Of a stretch of DNA of 64,000 nucleotides, positions 49,565-58,651 are shown piece after piece. Numbering within the stretch: position 1 is the stretch's first letter; each line of letters opens with the position of its first letter. The position numbers were made by a program, and so were the translations under genes. The stretch covers positions 1 to 64,000 of the forward strand of contig JAEYOE010000023.1 of assembly GCA_023412005.1 (NCBI GenBank), read 5' to 3'. Origin of the DNA: Bacillota bacterium (GTDB lineage: Bacteria > Bacillota > Clostridia > Christensenellales > SZUA-584). The notes below the pieces were generated by a model. That model made no database searches, had not been told where the DNA came from, and saw nothing but the letters and a program-made list of their open reading frames with translations.

Positions 49565-52108
49565 ATGTCTATACTCAATTCGTTGCTCCAAATCACCATT
49601 TTTTCGGGCGTAATTTTCTTAGCCACACTCTTGCTGAAAAAAGCATTCAAAAACAAAATGTCCCCGTTTATGCACTTTGCCGTATGGGCTGTGTTTTTAC
49701 TGCGGCTAATCGTGCCCGTTACGCTGGATGCCCCGATTCGCCTTTTCACATATCAACCGGCGTCCGTGGTGATGCCGATTCAAACAAGTCAATCAATTGA
49801 CAAATCAGCATCCGTATCTCTTGAGCCGATAAGCGTGCCGTTGGCTGAAGAAAGCATCACAACAGCCATACCGGATGTTTCACCCGTGTCTGTTCAAGCC
49901 ACTGCACCCGCCGTACTCCCGGCTGTAACTGCTAAACCGTTAACGGCGGATCAATTTGTGCTGACGGTTTGGCTTGGCGGTACCGCTGTCGGCCTATTGT
50001 ATATCGCGCTGCTGGCTGTGCTGCTGTCGCGTAAGATTGCTTTGAAATCGGCACCGGCTTCCGCACATCTGCAAGCGCTGTTCGCGGAGGTTAGAAACGA
50101 ACTGCACATCAAACCCCGGCTGCGGCTTTTGTGCCAATACGAATGCGGCTCCCCCGCGCTGCTGTTTCCGCGCACCATACTGATGCCGATGGATAAGCTC
50201 GCCGTGATGGACGACGAGCAGATCAAAAACTGCCTGCGCCACGAATGCATGCATTACAAACGCCGCGATCACCTGACGAGCTTGTTTCTCACGGTGCTGA
50301 ACGCTGTCTACTGGTTTAACCCTTTTCTGTGGCTGGCGTATTTTGAAATACGCAAGGATATGGAAACGGCCTGCGACGGCGCGGTGGTCAAACATCTTGA
50401 TCCCGCCGCACGACGCGGTTATGCCGAGCTGATATTAAATCTTTCGGGCAAAGCGCGGCAAATACCGATGGTTCTTGCCATGTCACGCAGCAAAAAAAGC
50501 GCCGAACGGCGCATTAAAGGGATATTTATGGCGCAGACATCCAAACGAAGTGTGAAGTTTGTTTCAATCACGCTCGCACCCGTTCTGCTACTTTGCTGTT
50601 TCACAACAGCCTGCCAGCCAACGCCGTTAGCGCCTCCTGTCGTTAACAAAGCAAGCGGCATATCTGCCGAGATGATTGCTGATCCTTTATTACAGGGAAC
50701 CACAAAAGAAATAGATGCACCGCAGCACTGGAAGGAAACGCTGACGCTTCAGGACGGCCGTATGCAAATTAACGCCGATTTAGATGTGAAGATACCCGAT
50801 AACCTTTCCAACACGCCTGTATACAAGCTTGAACAGATTCCGCTCACACCCGAGCGCCTTCAGCAGCTGGCGCAGTATTTCGTCGGTGACAGCAAGTTCT
50901 ACAAGCCGCTACCCATGACCCAATTTGAAGGTTTGGCACAGCTAAAAAAAATACAGAATGCTCAGGGCATGTTTGGCGATTTCAATATAGATGATCTAAA
51001 ATTAATGTCAAACAAACTTCAGGAGCTGATAGATATAGCACCGGATACTGTGGATAAAGTATATACGGATCTGTCTTTTTCTTTACCTTATCATACGGAA
51101 TATCGCAGAGTTTTAGATGCCTATCTCTCAGCGTATGGTATCAGCATTTTAAGCAAGAAACCCAATATTCAAAACTATGTGGATGTATTTGCGGAAACAG
51201 GTGAGGAATACGAACCTCAGATCAGCGCATCCACTTATGATTCCTCGGCCGCTATACCGAGTCGCTTTAAAATGACATACCCCGGAAGCATCTTGACCGC
51301 CAGCACATTTGAACAGATGAAGCAGGAAAATGAAATGCAGTATACCGAAAATTACGAAATAGCCGAGCCGCTCAAGTCATATATCGCTTCCAAAAATCAA
51401 CTGATTGCGAATATGAATGACGTTATGGCCAGCATCTCGGAAGCACCCGAACAGGCGCTTGCGGAAGCACAAAAAGCGCTCTATGACTTAGGCATTAACG
51501 ATTTGAATCTCGATGTGATGGAAAAAGGCGTCTGGCTGCCAAGGCAACCGCAGGAATGGGATGAATTTTCAACGCCCGTTTCGAAAGCCCAGGGCGGCTA
51601 TTCGTTTGTATTTGCGCGCAGTGCAGGCCAATTGGCTGGCTTTCGTTCCAACTATGGCAGCATGTCCGCAGGAGACCTTCCCCAATATACACCGCCTTTT
51701 ATAATCGAAACGGTTGAAATTTTTATAAGCAACGGCAAAATACTGCAGTTTGACTGGCACAGCATGTCACAACCGACAGAGACGGTTGCGTCTAATACAA
51801 ACCTGCTACCTTTTGATCAAATCAAAAAACGGCTTGCCGATTATCTGTCATATATCCGCCCTGACTATCTTGATTCGGATGGTGAGCCGATCGATGACAC
51901 GATACACATTCAAATCACCGATGCGGAGCTTCGTTCGTGCCAAATACCCGCAAAGGACGATCCGTATAAGGCATGGATTGTCCCCTCCTGGTTGTTTAAG
52001 TTCAGAATCACATATACCGTCAACGATGTTAATTATGAGTATATACAGCCCGAATCTATTTGTGAAATCAACGCTTTGGACGGCGGCATCATCATCCCGA
52101 TGAATTAA
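49565..52108 (+). CDS. M56 metallopeptidase, BlaR1-like sensor with a non-penicillin-binding ectodomain
   Basis: An 847-residue sensor-protease. N-terminal membrane helices (about 5-22, 32-50), an inserted Ser/Thr/Pro-rich loop (60-115), a third helix (about 135-155), and the M56 domain with HECMH (226-230) and downstream Glu (EIRKDMETACD). Another helix (about 335-355) leads to an ectodomain of about 490 residues (DUF6034-like) that lacks SxxK/SxN/KTG motifs, so beta-lactams are not the obvious signal. Presumably cleaves the adjacent BlaI-type repressor when the outside part senses its cue. Nothing else follows in the operon, so the target genes are elsewhere. Confidence 0.88.
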   Translation: MSILNSLLQITIFSGVIFLATLLLKKAFKNKMSPFMHFAVWAVFLLRLIVPVTLDAPIRLFTYQPASVVMPIQTSQSIDKSASVSLEPISVPLAEESITTAIPDVSPVSVQATAPAVLPAVTAKPLTADQFVLTVWLGGTAVGLLYIALLAVLLSRKIALKSAPASAHLQALFAEVRNELHIKPRLRLLCQYECGSPALLFPRTILMPMDKLAVMDDEQIKNCLRHECMHYKRRDHLTSLFLTVLNAVYWFNPFLWLAYFEIRKDMETACDGAVVKHLDPAARRGYAELILNLSGKARQIPMVLAMSRSKKSAERRIKGIFMAQTSKRSVKFVSITLAPVLLLCCFTTACQPTPLAPPVVNKASGISAEMIADPLLQGTTKEIDAPQHWKETLTLQDGRMQINADLDVKIPDNLSNTPVYKLEQIPLTPERLQQLAQYFVGDSKFYKPLPMTQFEGLAQLKKIQNAQGMFGDFNIDDLKLMSNKLQELIDIAPDTVDKVYTDLSFSLPYHTEYRRVLDAYLSAYGISILSKKPNIQNYVDVFAETGEEYEPQISASTYDSSAAIPSRFKMTYPGSILTASTFEQMKQENEMQYTENYEIAEPLKSYIASKNQLIANMNDVMASISEAPEQALAEAQKALYDLGINDLNLDVMEKGVWLPRQPQEWDEFSTPVSKAQGGYSFVFARSAGQLAGFRSNYGSMSAGDLPQYTPPFIIETVEIFISNGKILQFDWHSMSQPTETVASNTNLLPFDQIKKRLADYLSYIRPDYLDSDGEPIDDTIHIQITDAELRSCQIPAKDDPYKAWIVPSWLFKFRITYTVNDVNYEYIQPESICEINALDGGIIIPMN

Positions 52109-52121
52109 ATCGATTATAAGC

Positions 52122-52152
52122 AAAAAAGGCGGGTTGCCCCGCCTTTTCCTTT
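52122..52152. terminator. Shared terminator between M56 and hpf genes
   Basis: AAAAGGCGGG (52124-52133) / CCCGCCTTTT (52138-52147) with a 4-base loop; A-rich on the left and T-rich on the right, so it works in both directions for the convergent genes. Confidence 0.9.
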
Positions 52153-52157
52153 TGTTA

Positions 52158-52691
52158 TCATTCGCCGTCCGGCTCTATGAGCCCGTAATCTCCGTCACGG
52201 CGCAAATACATCACATTAATCTCGTTGGTCACGGCATTTCTGAACACGAAGAACTGATGCCCCAGCAGCTCCATCTGCATCTTGGCTTCCTCAATATCCA
52301 TCGGCTTCACCACAAACTTTTTGGTGCGTACAACAGTTGGCGTTTTCTCATCAGCGAGAGAAAGCTCAAACGCGTCGTCTTCCTTGGTAAACGCGTTTTC
52401 GTGCAGGCGTTTTTTCAGCGCCGTGCGGTGCTTGTGAATCTGTTTCTCAAGCTTTTTGATCACGCCGTCAACCGACGCATACATGTCCCCCGTGGCTTCT
52501 TCACCACGAAGAACAATCCCATCGAAGGGGATGGTCACCTCCACAATGTGTCGCGATCTTTGAATCGACATGGTTATGTGCGCCTCGGTATTCTCGTCAA
52601 AATACCTTTGCAGCTTTGTCACCTTTTTCGTAACGAGATCCTTTAAGTAATCGGACACTTCCATGCCCTTTCCCGCTATGCTGACGCGCAT
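52158..52691 (-). CDS. hpf: Ribosome hibernation promoting factor, long form
   Basis: A 177-residue protein: N-terminal HPF/RaiA domain (1-100; RVSIAGKGMEVSDYLKDLV) that sits on the 30S and a C-terminal domain (about 120-177; KPMDIEEAKMQMELLGHQFFVFRN) that dimerises ribosomes to 100S. The ATG at 52691 with a GGGGGG-rich SD is used. Long form is standard in Bacillota. Confidence 0.95.
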   Translation of the reverse strand: MRVSIAGKGMEVSDYLKDLVTKKVTKLQRYFDENTEAHITMSIQRSRHIVEVTIPFDGIVLRGEEATGDMYASVDGVIKKLEKQIHKHRTALKKRLHENAFTKEDDAFELSLADEKTPTVVRTKKFVVKPMDIEEAKMQMELLGHQFFVFRNAVTNEINVMYLRRDGDYGLIEPDGE

Positions 52692-52903
52692 AATTCTGCC
52701 CCCCTCTCTATTGATTTTATATCCCATTTTTTTGGGATAGCTTTGTACTATTGTACCTCCATTTTGAGGTTCATAAACAAAAGCTTATAGATATAATTAT
52801 TCTTCGGCGGAATGATTTTTTCCTGCCGAATTTAAAATGATATGAAAGCTTTACGGTTTGTCCACATTTTTTTCGTCGCTGTGGAAAAAAGGGTAAATTA
52901 AAA

Positions 52904-53171
52904 GCCGTGCACCCGGAGATCGACACGACATTCCAAGAGGTATTCCGGCAGGTTGCTCGGAGCAGACTGATCCGAGGCACACGGGCAGATCCGCTTACTG
53001 CTGCTCCCGTCAGGGCCTGACAGGGTTCACGGTTGTCCGTTGCACGGGGCCCACTCTTCAACGCCCCTTACCGACTCCATACCTTACAATATCGTGCCTC
53101 AAACCGGGGATCCAACCCTGCTGTAGCGGATTGCAGGTTCAGGGCACCGCTAGCTCCCCGTCTGGCACGGC
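52904..53171 (-). ncRNA. ffs: Signal recognition particle RNA, large bacterial type
   Basis: Minus strand. The ends pair as GCCGTGC (53171-53165) and GCACGGC (52910-52904). The 5' part has the Alu-domain sequences GGGGAGCTAGCGGTGCCCTG and CCTGCAATCCGCTACAGCAGGG, and the S-domain helix 8 has GTCAGGCCCTGACGGGAGCAGCAG followed by TAAGCGGATC, where Ffh binds. About 268 nt, the B. subtilis scRNA type, which with Ffh brings signal-peptide ribosomes to the membrane. A TTGAAT-18-CATAAT promoter overlaps the purA stop (53211-53180). T-rich stretch after the 3' end. Confidence 0.93.
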
Positions 53172-53207
53172 AAACATTTTTATCTATTATGTTATTATTC
53201 CGGCGCT

Positions 53208-54491
53208 CTATTCAAAGTATTTATGCCGGACAATGCACTCGCTGCGTTCAGGCCCCACGCCGATCATGCCGACCGGTGCGCCTGTTTCCGCTTCGATAAA
53301 CTCAATATAGTCTCTGGCGGTCTTGGGAAGCTCATCGTAGCTTCTGACGTGCGAAATATCGTCGCTCCAGCCCTCAAACTCGCGGTATACAGGCTTAGCC
53401 TTTGCGATATCGTCGAGCGAGGCCGGATAATCCTTGGTGATCTTACCGTCTATTTCATACGCGGTGCAAACCAGCACCTTGTCGAAACCGCCGAGCGTAT
53501 CCATTCTAGACAGCGCGATGGACGTGATGCCGCTGATGCGCACCGAGAACCCGACGATCACAAGATCGAGCCAACCGCAGCGGCGCGGACGTCCCGTTGT
53601 GGCACCATATTCATGCCCCTTTTCGCGAATCGCTTCGCCGGTTTCATCGAGCAGCTCGGTCACAAACGGCCCCTTGCCCACGCGGGTGGTATACGATTTC
53701 ACCACACCGACCACCTCGTTTAATGCCGTGGGGGGCAGCCCGGTGCCCACGCTCACACCGCCTGAAATCGGGTGCGAGGAGGTCACAAACGGATAGGTTC
53801 CAAAATCGATATCAAGCAGCATGCCCTGCGCGCCTTCAAAAAGCATTTTGCTTTTCTTTGCGTACAAGCTGTGGCACAAACTCACTGTATCGCAGATGTA
53901 TGGCTTGAGTTTGACTCTGTAGCCAAGGAACTCCTTAAGTATCTGGTCATAGCTGAGCGGTTCTTTGCCGTATATCTTCGTGATAATTTCGTTCTTTTCA
54001 TCGAGCACCTTGCGCAGCTTTTCGGCAAACGTATCCGACAACAAATCGCACATACGAAGGCCGGTTCGCGCGGCTTTATCGGTATAGCATGGGCCAATGC
54101 CGCGCTTGGTTGTGCCAATCTGCGCATCGCCCGCGTTCTCTTCGGCCAAGCCGTCGAGCACCTTATGATACGGCATCACCATATGCGCTCTGTCGGAAAT
54201 CTTCAGGTTCTGCAGCGACAGCCCCTGTTTTTGAAGCATCTGCATCTCTTCAATCAGTGCGCCCGGATCAACCACCACGCCGTTGCCGATAATGCAAAGC
54301 TTGCCGTCGTATAAAGACCCGGCAGGGATCAGATGCAGCGTGTATTTCACGTCCTCCACGATGATCGTGTGGCCTGCATTGTTGCCGCCCTGATAACGAA
54401 CCACAACATCGGCATCATTCGCCAGATAATCGACGAAGCGGCCTTTGCCCTCGTCTCCCCATTGCGCCCCAAATACTGAAATGCCCGGCAT
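53208..54491 (-). CDS. purA: Adenylosuccinate synthetase
   Basis: A 427-residue GTP-dependent enzyme joining IMP and aspartate to adenylosuccinate. GAQWGDEGKGRFVD (8-21), GNNAGHTI (36-43; catalytic His), TTKRGIGPCYTDKAARTGLRM, FEGAQGMLLDIDFGTYPFVTSS, GPFVTE and TGRPRRCGWLD are all present. Ends normally. It lies 37 bases before the SRP RNA and follows the mltG terminator. Confidence 0.97.
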   Translation of the reverse strand: MPGISVFGAQWGDEGKGRFVDYLANDADVVVRYQGGNNAGHTIIVEDVKYTLHLIPAGSLYDGKLCIIGNGVVVDPGALIEEMQMLQKQGLSLQNLKISDRAHMVMPYHKVLDGLAEENAGDAQIGTTKRGIGPCYTDKAARTGLRMCDLLSDTFAEKLRKVLDEKNEIITKIYGKEPLSYDQILKEFLGYRVKLKPYICDTVSLCHSLYAKKSKMLFEGAQGMLLDIDFGTYPFVTSSHPISGGVSVGTGLPPTALNEVVGVVKSYTTRVGKGPFVTELLDETGEAIREKGHEYGATTGRPRRCGWLDLVIVGFSVRISGITSIALSRMDTLGGFDKVLVCTAYEIDGKITKDYPASLDDIAKAKPVYREFEGWSDDISHVRSYDELPKTARDYIEFIEAETGAPVGMIGVGPERSECIVRHKYFE

Positions 54492-54519
54492 GTCAAAAAA
54501 CTCCTGCTCAAATAAGATG

Positions 54520-54549
54520 ATAAAAGCGGGGTCTATCGCATCCCCGCTT
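54520..54549 (-). terminator. Terminator of mltG
   Basis: Minus-strand AAGCGGGG (54549-54542) / CCCCGCTT (54531-54524) with a 10-base loop, then TTATCATC; between mltG and purA. Confidence 0.75.
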
Positions 54550-54635
54550 AAGTCCTACGTTATCGTATCAGAAAATATCTGATGCGTCAACTCTATCGTT
54601 ATCTTATATATGGAATTTGCTATATAATACCATAG

Positions 54636-55583
54636 CTATTCCGTCTTAAAGAAATAACTGCGCTTGTCCACCATGTCGTATTTGCCGATATCATATTTAT
54701 CAAGAAACTTTTGCTTAGATATTTTCGCCTTTTCCTTGAACGCGCTGTAATCAGAAAATACCTGCAGTGTTTCGGGCGCGTAATCGTAAAAGAAAAAGTA
54801 CAGGCTGCTGTCGACCGAACGCCCGATTCCCGCCGCCAGACTTTGCTCGTCGACCACACAAATGGGCCCCGGCGGCAGACCCTTGCACGTATACGTGTTG
54901 TAATCGCTCTGCACCTTGATGTCGTCACTCGTCAGATACGGGCGGCTGTACCCCAGCGCATACTCGACGGTGGCACAGCACTGCAGCTTATCGCCCTTAT
55001 TCAAACGGTTCAGCAGCACGGCAGCGGCTTCTGCCTGAAACTCATCGCTAAGACACTCCCAATCCACAATGGACGCAAGCGTCAGCTGCTCATACGCTTT
55101 AAGGCCGTTCGGCTCTGCACACGCCGTGAGAAGGCTGTCGAAGCGCTGCTCTGCCCCAGTTATCCACAGTGCTATATAATCGCTCAGCGTTTCGTTGGTG
55201 ACTTCATAGCGGCCTGGCACGATGATGCCCTCCATACGCCGAAAGCCCGTAAGCGAATCGCTGATCAAGCGGCTTTTTGCCTCAGACAGCATCTCTTTCA
55301 CCGGCTCCTCTGCCAAAGCAAACACGTTGCAAAGCTGCGGTATGATATCGCGCTCCAGCGTGTCGCCGCCGCGCACCGTGATGGTGCCTTTAACGGGTAC
55401 CGGCGTTTCCTCAGGCGTTTTTGTCGGCCCCGATTCTTGCATCGGCCGCTCTGTGGGCTGCGGCGCTGACATCGGCTCGGACACAGCCGGAGCCGTTGTC
55501 ACCACAAGTGACGGGCTATGGGTGCAGGCACCGGCAAGCATTGATGCACATATGATTGCTGATACGAGGATAACTTTTCTCAT
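54636..55583 (-). CDS. MltG-like endolytic transglycosylase, lipoprotein form and motif-divergent
   Basis: A 315-residue YceG/MltG-family protein that would cut nascent glycan strands. Lipobox MLAGAC (Cys20) rather than a membrane anchor; a Pro/Thr linker; a short LysM-like or YceG N-part (about 65-165); and the catalytic region. There, LASIVDWECLSDEF has Asp174 and Glu176 in place of the usual IVEKE pair, LQCCATVEYALG replaces LQTDPTVxYG, and GLPPGPICVVDEQSLAAG replaces GPIxNPGxxSL. The ATG at 55583 is behind AAAGGA. Divergent to the WYL regulator. Activity may be changed. Confidence 0.82.
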   Translation of the reverse strand: MRKVILVSAIICASMLAGACTHSPSLVVTTAPAVSEPMSAPQPTERPMQESGPTKTPEETPVPVKGTITVRGGDTLERDIIPQLCNVFALAEEPVKEMLSEAKSRLISDSLTGFRRMEGIIVPGRYEVTNETLSDYIALWITGAEQRFDSLLTACAEPNGLKAYEQLTLASIVDWECLSDEFQAEAAAVLLNRLNKGDKLQCCATVEYALGYSRPYLTSDDIKVQSDYNTYTCKGLPPGPICVVDEQSLAAGIGRSVDSSLYFFFYDYAPETLQVFSDYSAFKEKAKISKQKFLDKYDIGKYDMVDKRSYFFKTE

Positions 55584-55680
55584 CGATGTGTCCTTTACGC
55601 TTTTTGTTATTATAGCACGGCGTGGCAGCTGGCTCAAACAGACGGCATTTTTTGTGTTATACTCACAGCGAGGTGTGCTT

Positions 55681-56574
55681 ATGAAAATAGACAGGCTGAT
55701 AGCCATCATCACCCTTTTGCTGCAGGAAGACAAGCTGACGGCGCCCGAACTGGCACGCCGGTTTGAGGTTTCGCGCCGCACAATCACCCGAGATGTTGAG
55801 CATCTTTGCAAAGCCGGTATCCCGTTGGCAACGGCGCAAGGGTATGGCGGCGGTATTTCAATTGCAAAAGGCTATACGCTCGATAAGACGGTTTTCACCA
55901 AAGATGAGCTGCAGACGCTTTTTGCCGGATTACAAGGCATGAACAGCGTAACCAGCCCATCAAGCGCCAACCGGCTGCTCGAAAAAATGAGCCACGCCGT
56001 GACGACTGACTGTTTTATGATCGACTTGGCGTCATTCTGGCGGCCTTCGCTGACGCAAAAAATCGAATTGCTCAAAGCGGCCATACTCAACCGGCATCAG
56101 GTCTCTTTTCGGTACGATTCCGGCAAAGGCGAATGCAGCCGCACGATTGAGCCGTATCATATCGTTTTTAAGTGGTCGTCTTGGTATGTGTTTGGGTACT
56201 GTTTAACCAAGCAAGATTTTCGGCTTTTCAAGCTGAACCGGCTTTGGGATTTAGCTGATACAGAGCAAACTTATATGCCGCGCTGCATTCCAAGCGATAA
56301 GCTGAATTTCGATGATCATCTGACGCAGACTCAAGCGCATTTAAAAGCCGTTTTTTCGGCCAGTGAAAGATATCGGCTCATCGATGACTATGGGATCGAC
56401 TGCTACACCGTTTCAGACAACAACGAGCTTTTGTTTGAGCGTGATTTTGCAAGTTATGAAAATATGCGCGAATGGATATTGAGCTTTGGCAGCAGAGTCA
56501 CCGTAAGTGAACCGGCTAAACTCAAGCAAGATATCATCAATGACGCGAAAAAAGTTTTAGAAGCGTATAATTAA
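55681..56574 (+). CDS. HTH and WYL-domain transcriptional regulator (YafY type)
   Basis: A 297-residue protein: N-terminal DeoR-like HTH (1-60; LTAPELARRFEVSRRTITRDVEHLCKAGIP) and a WYL domain (about 130-230; RTIEPYHIVFKWSSWYVFGYCLTKQDFRLFKLNRL), ending in a WCX domain. WYL domains bind nucleotides or other small ligands. The ATG at 55681 is preceded by GAGGTG; the upstream in-frame extension overlaps the mltG promoter region. Next gene is a VOC protein 70 bases downstream. Confidence 0.92.
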   Translation: MKIDRLIAIITLLLQEDKLTAPELARRFEVSRRTITRDVEHLCKAGIPLATAQGYGGGISIAKGYTLDKTVFTKDELQTLFAGLQGMNSVTSPSSANRLLEKMSHAVTTDCFMIDLASFWRPSLTQKIELLKAAILNRHQVSFRYDSGKGECSRTIEPYHIVFKWSSWYVFGYCLTKQDFRLFKLNRLWDLADTEQTYMPRCIPSDKLNFDDHLTQTQAHLKAVFSASERYRLIDDYGIDCYTVSDNNELLFERDFASYENMREWILSFGSRVTVSEPAKLKQDIINDAKKVLEAYN

Positions 56575-56644
56575 ACACGACATACTGATGTCCTGTTCCT
56601 TCTGATATACTGTACAAAGATAATAAATCGAAGGAGAAATGATT

Positions 56645-57037
56645 ATGCTGACATTTGACGCGGCGGGTTTGTTCGTCACCGATATGAAAAAGATGGTTTC
56701 GTTTTACCGCGATGTGATGGGTATGAGTACGGATTGGAGCGGTGCGCCCAATGCCGAGTTATATTCCGGTTCCATGCGGCTCATTATGTATAGCCGGGAT
56801 GATTTTGAAAAGATGACATCACGGCCGTACTCCTATCCTTCGGGCTTAAACGGAACCATCGAGTTATCGTTTGGACTACCCTCATATGAGGATGTTGACC
56901 GGGAATACGCTCGAGTCGTTGAGGCGGGCGCAGTTCCCATATTTCCCCCGACCGATGAGCCATGGGGACAACGCACAAGCTTTGTGGCCGACCCTGATGG
57001 CAACTTGATTGAGATCGGGTCTTTCAATTTAGGCTGA
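56645..57037 (+). CDS. VOC (glyoxalase/bleomycin-resistance fold) protein
   Basis: A 130-residue single-module vicinal-oxygen-chelate protein: LTFDAAGLFVTDMKKMVSFYRDVMGM at the start, IELSFGLPSYEDVDREYARVVEAGA and a terminal TSFVADPDGNLIEIGSF with the conserved Glu. Function (glyoxalase-like, isomerase or antibiotic-binding) is not decidable. The ATG at 56645 has AAGGAG eight bases upstream; another ATG lies two codons earlier. May be controlled by the WYL regulator before it. Confidence 0.87.
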   Translation: MLTFDAAGLFVTDMKKMVSFYRDVMGMSTDWSGAPNAELYSGSMRLIMYSRDDFEKMTSRPYSYPSGLNGTIELSFGLPSYEDVDREYARVVEAGAVPIFPPTDEPWGQRTSFVADPDGNLIEIGSFNLG

Positions 57038-57042
57038 GCAAA

Positions 57043-57154
57043 AAAACAGCCGGCGCTTTTGAAGTGACCCCAAAAAGTTAGACATATTTTTTATTGAACA
57101 ACCGGGAGGGCTTGCCGCCTGTGAACAGCAGGTGTACTGGCTTCCGGCTGTTTT
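57043..57154. mobile_element. IS3-family terminal repeat remnant inside a split terminator
   Basis: TGAAGTGACCCCAAAAAGTT (57060-57079), continuing AGACA, matches the terminal inverted repeat type of IS3/IS150-group elements. Only one end is present and no transposase follows. The piece lies between AAAACAGCCGG (57043-57053) and CCGGCTGTTTT (57144-57154), arms of what looks like one terminator shared by the VOC and TlpA genes. Confidence 0.5.
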
Positions 57155-57162
57155 CTTTTAAC

Positions 57163-57768
57163 TTATGATTGTTTTCCCGTTGCAATCTGCGCCATCACCT
57201 GCTTTATCTGTTCGGTATCCATCGAACCGACGACGCCGTAAGCAATATGTCCCTGCGCATCGAACATGATTTGGCTCGGAAATGCGTTGATACCGAAATC
57301 ATACATGACCTGCGCATCAGGATCGAATAACACGGTCACATTCGTGTACCCCAAATCTTTATACCATTTGGTAAAGTCTTCAGCGCTCATTTCCCCGCCA
57401 AAATCGGGCATCACCACGCTCAGCATCACAAAGTCGTTATCCTCACCCGCCAATTTATTTAGATCAGGAAGCGATGATACACAGACACCGCACCACGATG
57501 CCCAAACACGCAAGTAAACGGCCTGTCCCCGATAATCCGAGAGCTTGTGGACGTTGCCGTCCATATCGGCAAATTCGAATTCATAAACGACGTCTTCAAC
57601 CGACGGTTCTTCAGTTGCCTCAGGGGTCTCGCCAGGTGTCTCAGCCGCTTGGTCAGCTGCCGACGGCGTTGCCGTTTCCGCCGGTTTCTCGGTCGTTTGA
57701 TTGGTACCGCAAGCTGCCAATGACAGCGCCATTAGCAGAGCCGTCAAAATAACCATTATCTTTTTCAT
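57163..57768 (-). CDS. TlpA/ResA-type thioredoxin-fold lipoprotein
   Basis: A 201-residue lipoprotein: lipobox LSLAAC (Cys20), an acidic/Pro/Thr linker (22-60) and a redoxin domain with WASWCGVC (Trp92, Cys93, Cys96), then a ResA-like FGINAFPSQIMFDAQGHI cis-Pro region. It reduces (or relays electrons to) disulfides outside the membrane, fed by CcdA encoded 13 bases upstream. Substrate unknown; no cytochrome c synthesis genes present. Confidence 0.93.
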   Translation of the reverse strand: MKKIMVILTALLMALSLAACGTNQTTEKPAETATPSAADQAAETPGETPEATEEPSVEDVVYEFEFADMDGNVHKLSDYRGQAVYLRVWASWCGVCVSSLPDLNKLAGEDNDFVMLSVVMPDFGGEMSAEDFTKWYKDLGYTNVTVLFDPDAQVMYDFGINAFPSQIMFDAQGHIAYGVVGSMDTEQIKQVMAQIATGKQS

Positions 57769-57781
57769 AGAAATCCCTCCT

Positions 57782-58456
57782 TTACGTCAGCGTATCGATG
57801 AGCAGATAAACGCCCATCGCCACAATGATCAACCCGCCGACAATTTTGATCGTTTTCATGTGCTTATACAGGTTTTTGATTTTGCCGAGCAGCGCGTCCG
57901 AAAACAACGCCACGATAAAAAATGGAATCACAAAACCCAGCGCGTATACAAGCAGCGTGAGTACCGCAACGAGAATCCCCTGCGGCGTGGCATAAAACAG
58001 CACGCTGCCAAGCGACAACCCCACGCACGGCGTCCAGCCAAATGCGTAAGTGAACCCCAGTATAAACGCGCCCACCGCACCGCTGCGGTTCTTTAAAGCA
58101 AACCGCTTTTCGCGCATCAAAAACGGTATGTTCACAATGCCCGTTTGATAGATACCGAAAAGAATCACGATAATTGAGCAGGCAATCAAAAACCCTGCCG
58201 AGTTAATGAACTGCCCCAGTGCACCGAACGCGAGGCCGAGTATGGAGAACGTAACGGCAACGCCGAGCGCAAAAGCGCTGACGCGCCAGACAGACTGCGC
58301 ATAAAAAGTCAGCGGCCCTATCTTCATTTTCTTTTGATTTTCTCCCACCGAGCCAATCAGCGTGGATATAAAAACAGGAAGTACGGGCAATATGCATGGC
58401 GAGAAAAATGCGGTAAGCCCCACCAAAAATGCGCCGCCGATACTGGCTAAGGACAT
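57782..58456 (-). CDS. CcdA/DsbD-like membrane thiol reductase
   Basis: A 224-residue protein with six membrane helices and the two conserved half-sites FSPCILPVLP and WTPCVGLSLGS whose cysteines carry electrons from cytosolic thioredoxin. The ATG at 58456 lies behind GAGGAGG; a longer in-frame start would have no SD. Order ccdA-tlpA is an extracytoplasmic reducing system also used for spore coat, cytochrome c or peroxide defence in relatives. Confidence 0.94.
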   Translation of the reverse strand: MSLASIGGAFLVGLTAFFSPCILPVLPVFISTLIGSVGENQKKMKIGPLTFYAQSVWRVSAFALGVAVTFSILGLAFGALGQFINSAGFLIACSIIVILFGIYQTGIVNIPFLMREKRFALKNRSGAVGAFILGFTYAFGWTPCVGLSLGSVLFYATPQGILVAVLTLLVYALGFVIPFFIVALFSDALLGKIKNLYKHMKTIKIVGGLIIVAMGVYLLIDTLT

Positions 58457-58651
58457 AAATTCCCTCCTCGTTTCAATTCTGCCCATAACAGGCTGTCATC
58501 ATCTATTTATTCTATCCGTTTTTGCTGTATTTGAAAGTATCAAAGTCACCGATGCACCTGTACAAATCTCATGAATTTTAGTAGAATGTTGCTGTTCCGT
58601 ATTATTTACATATTGATTTATAATTATATTGGAAAGTGGCAGGGAACGCTT

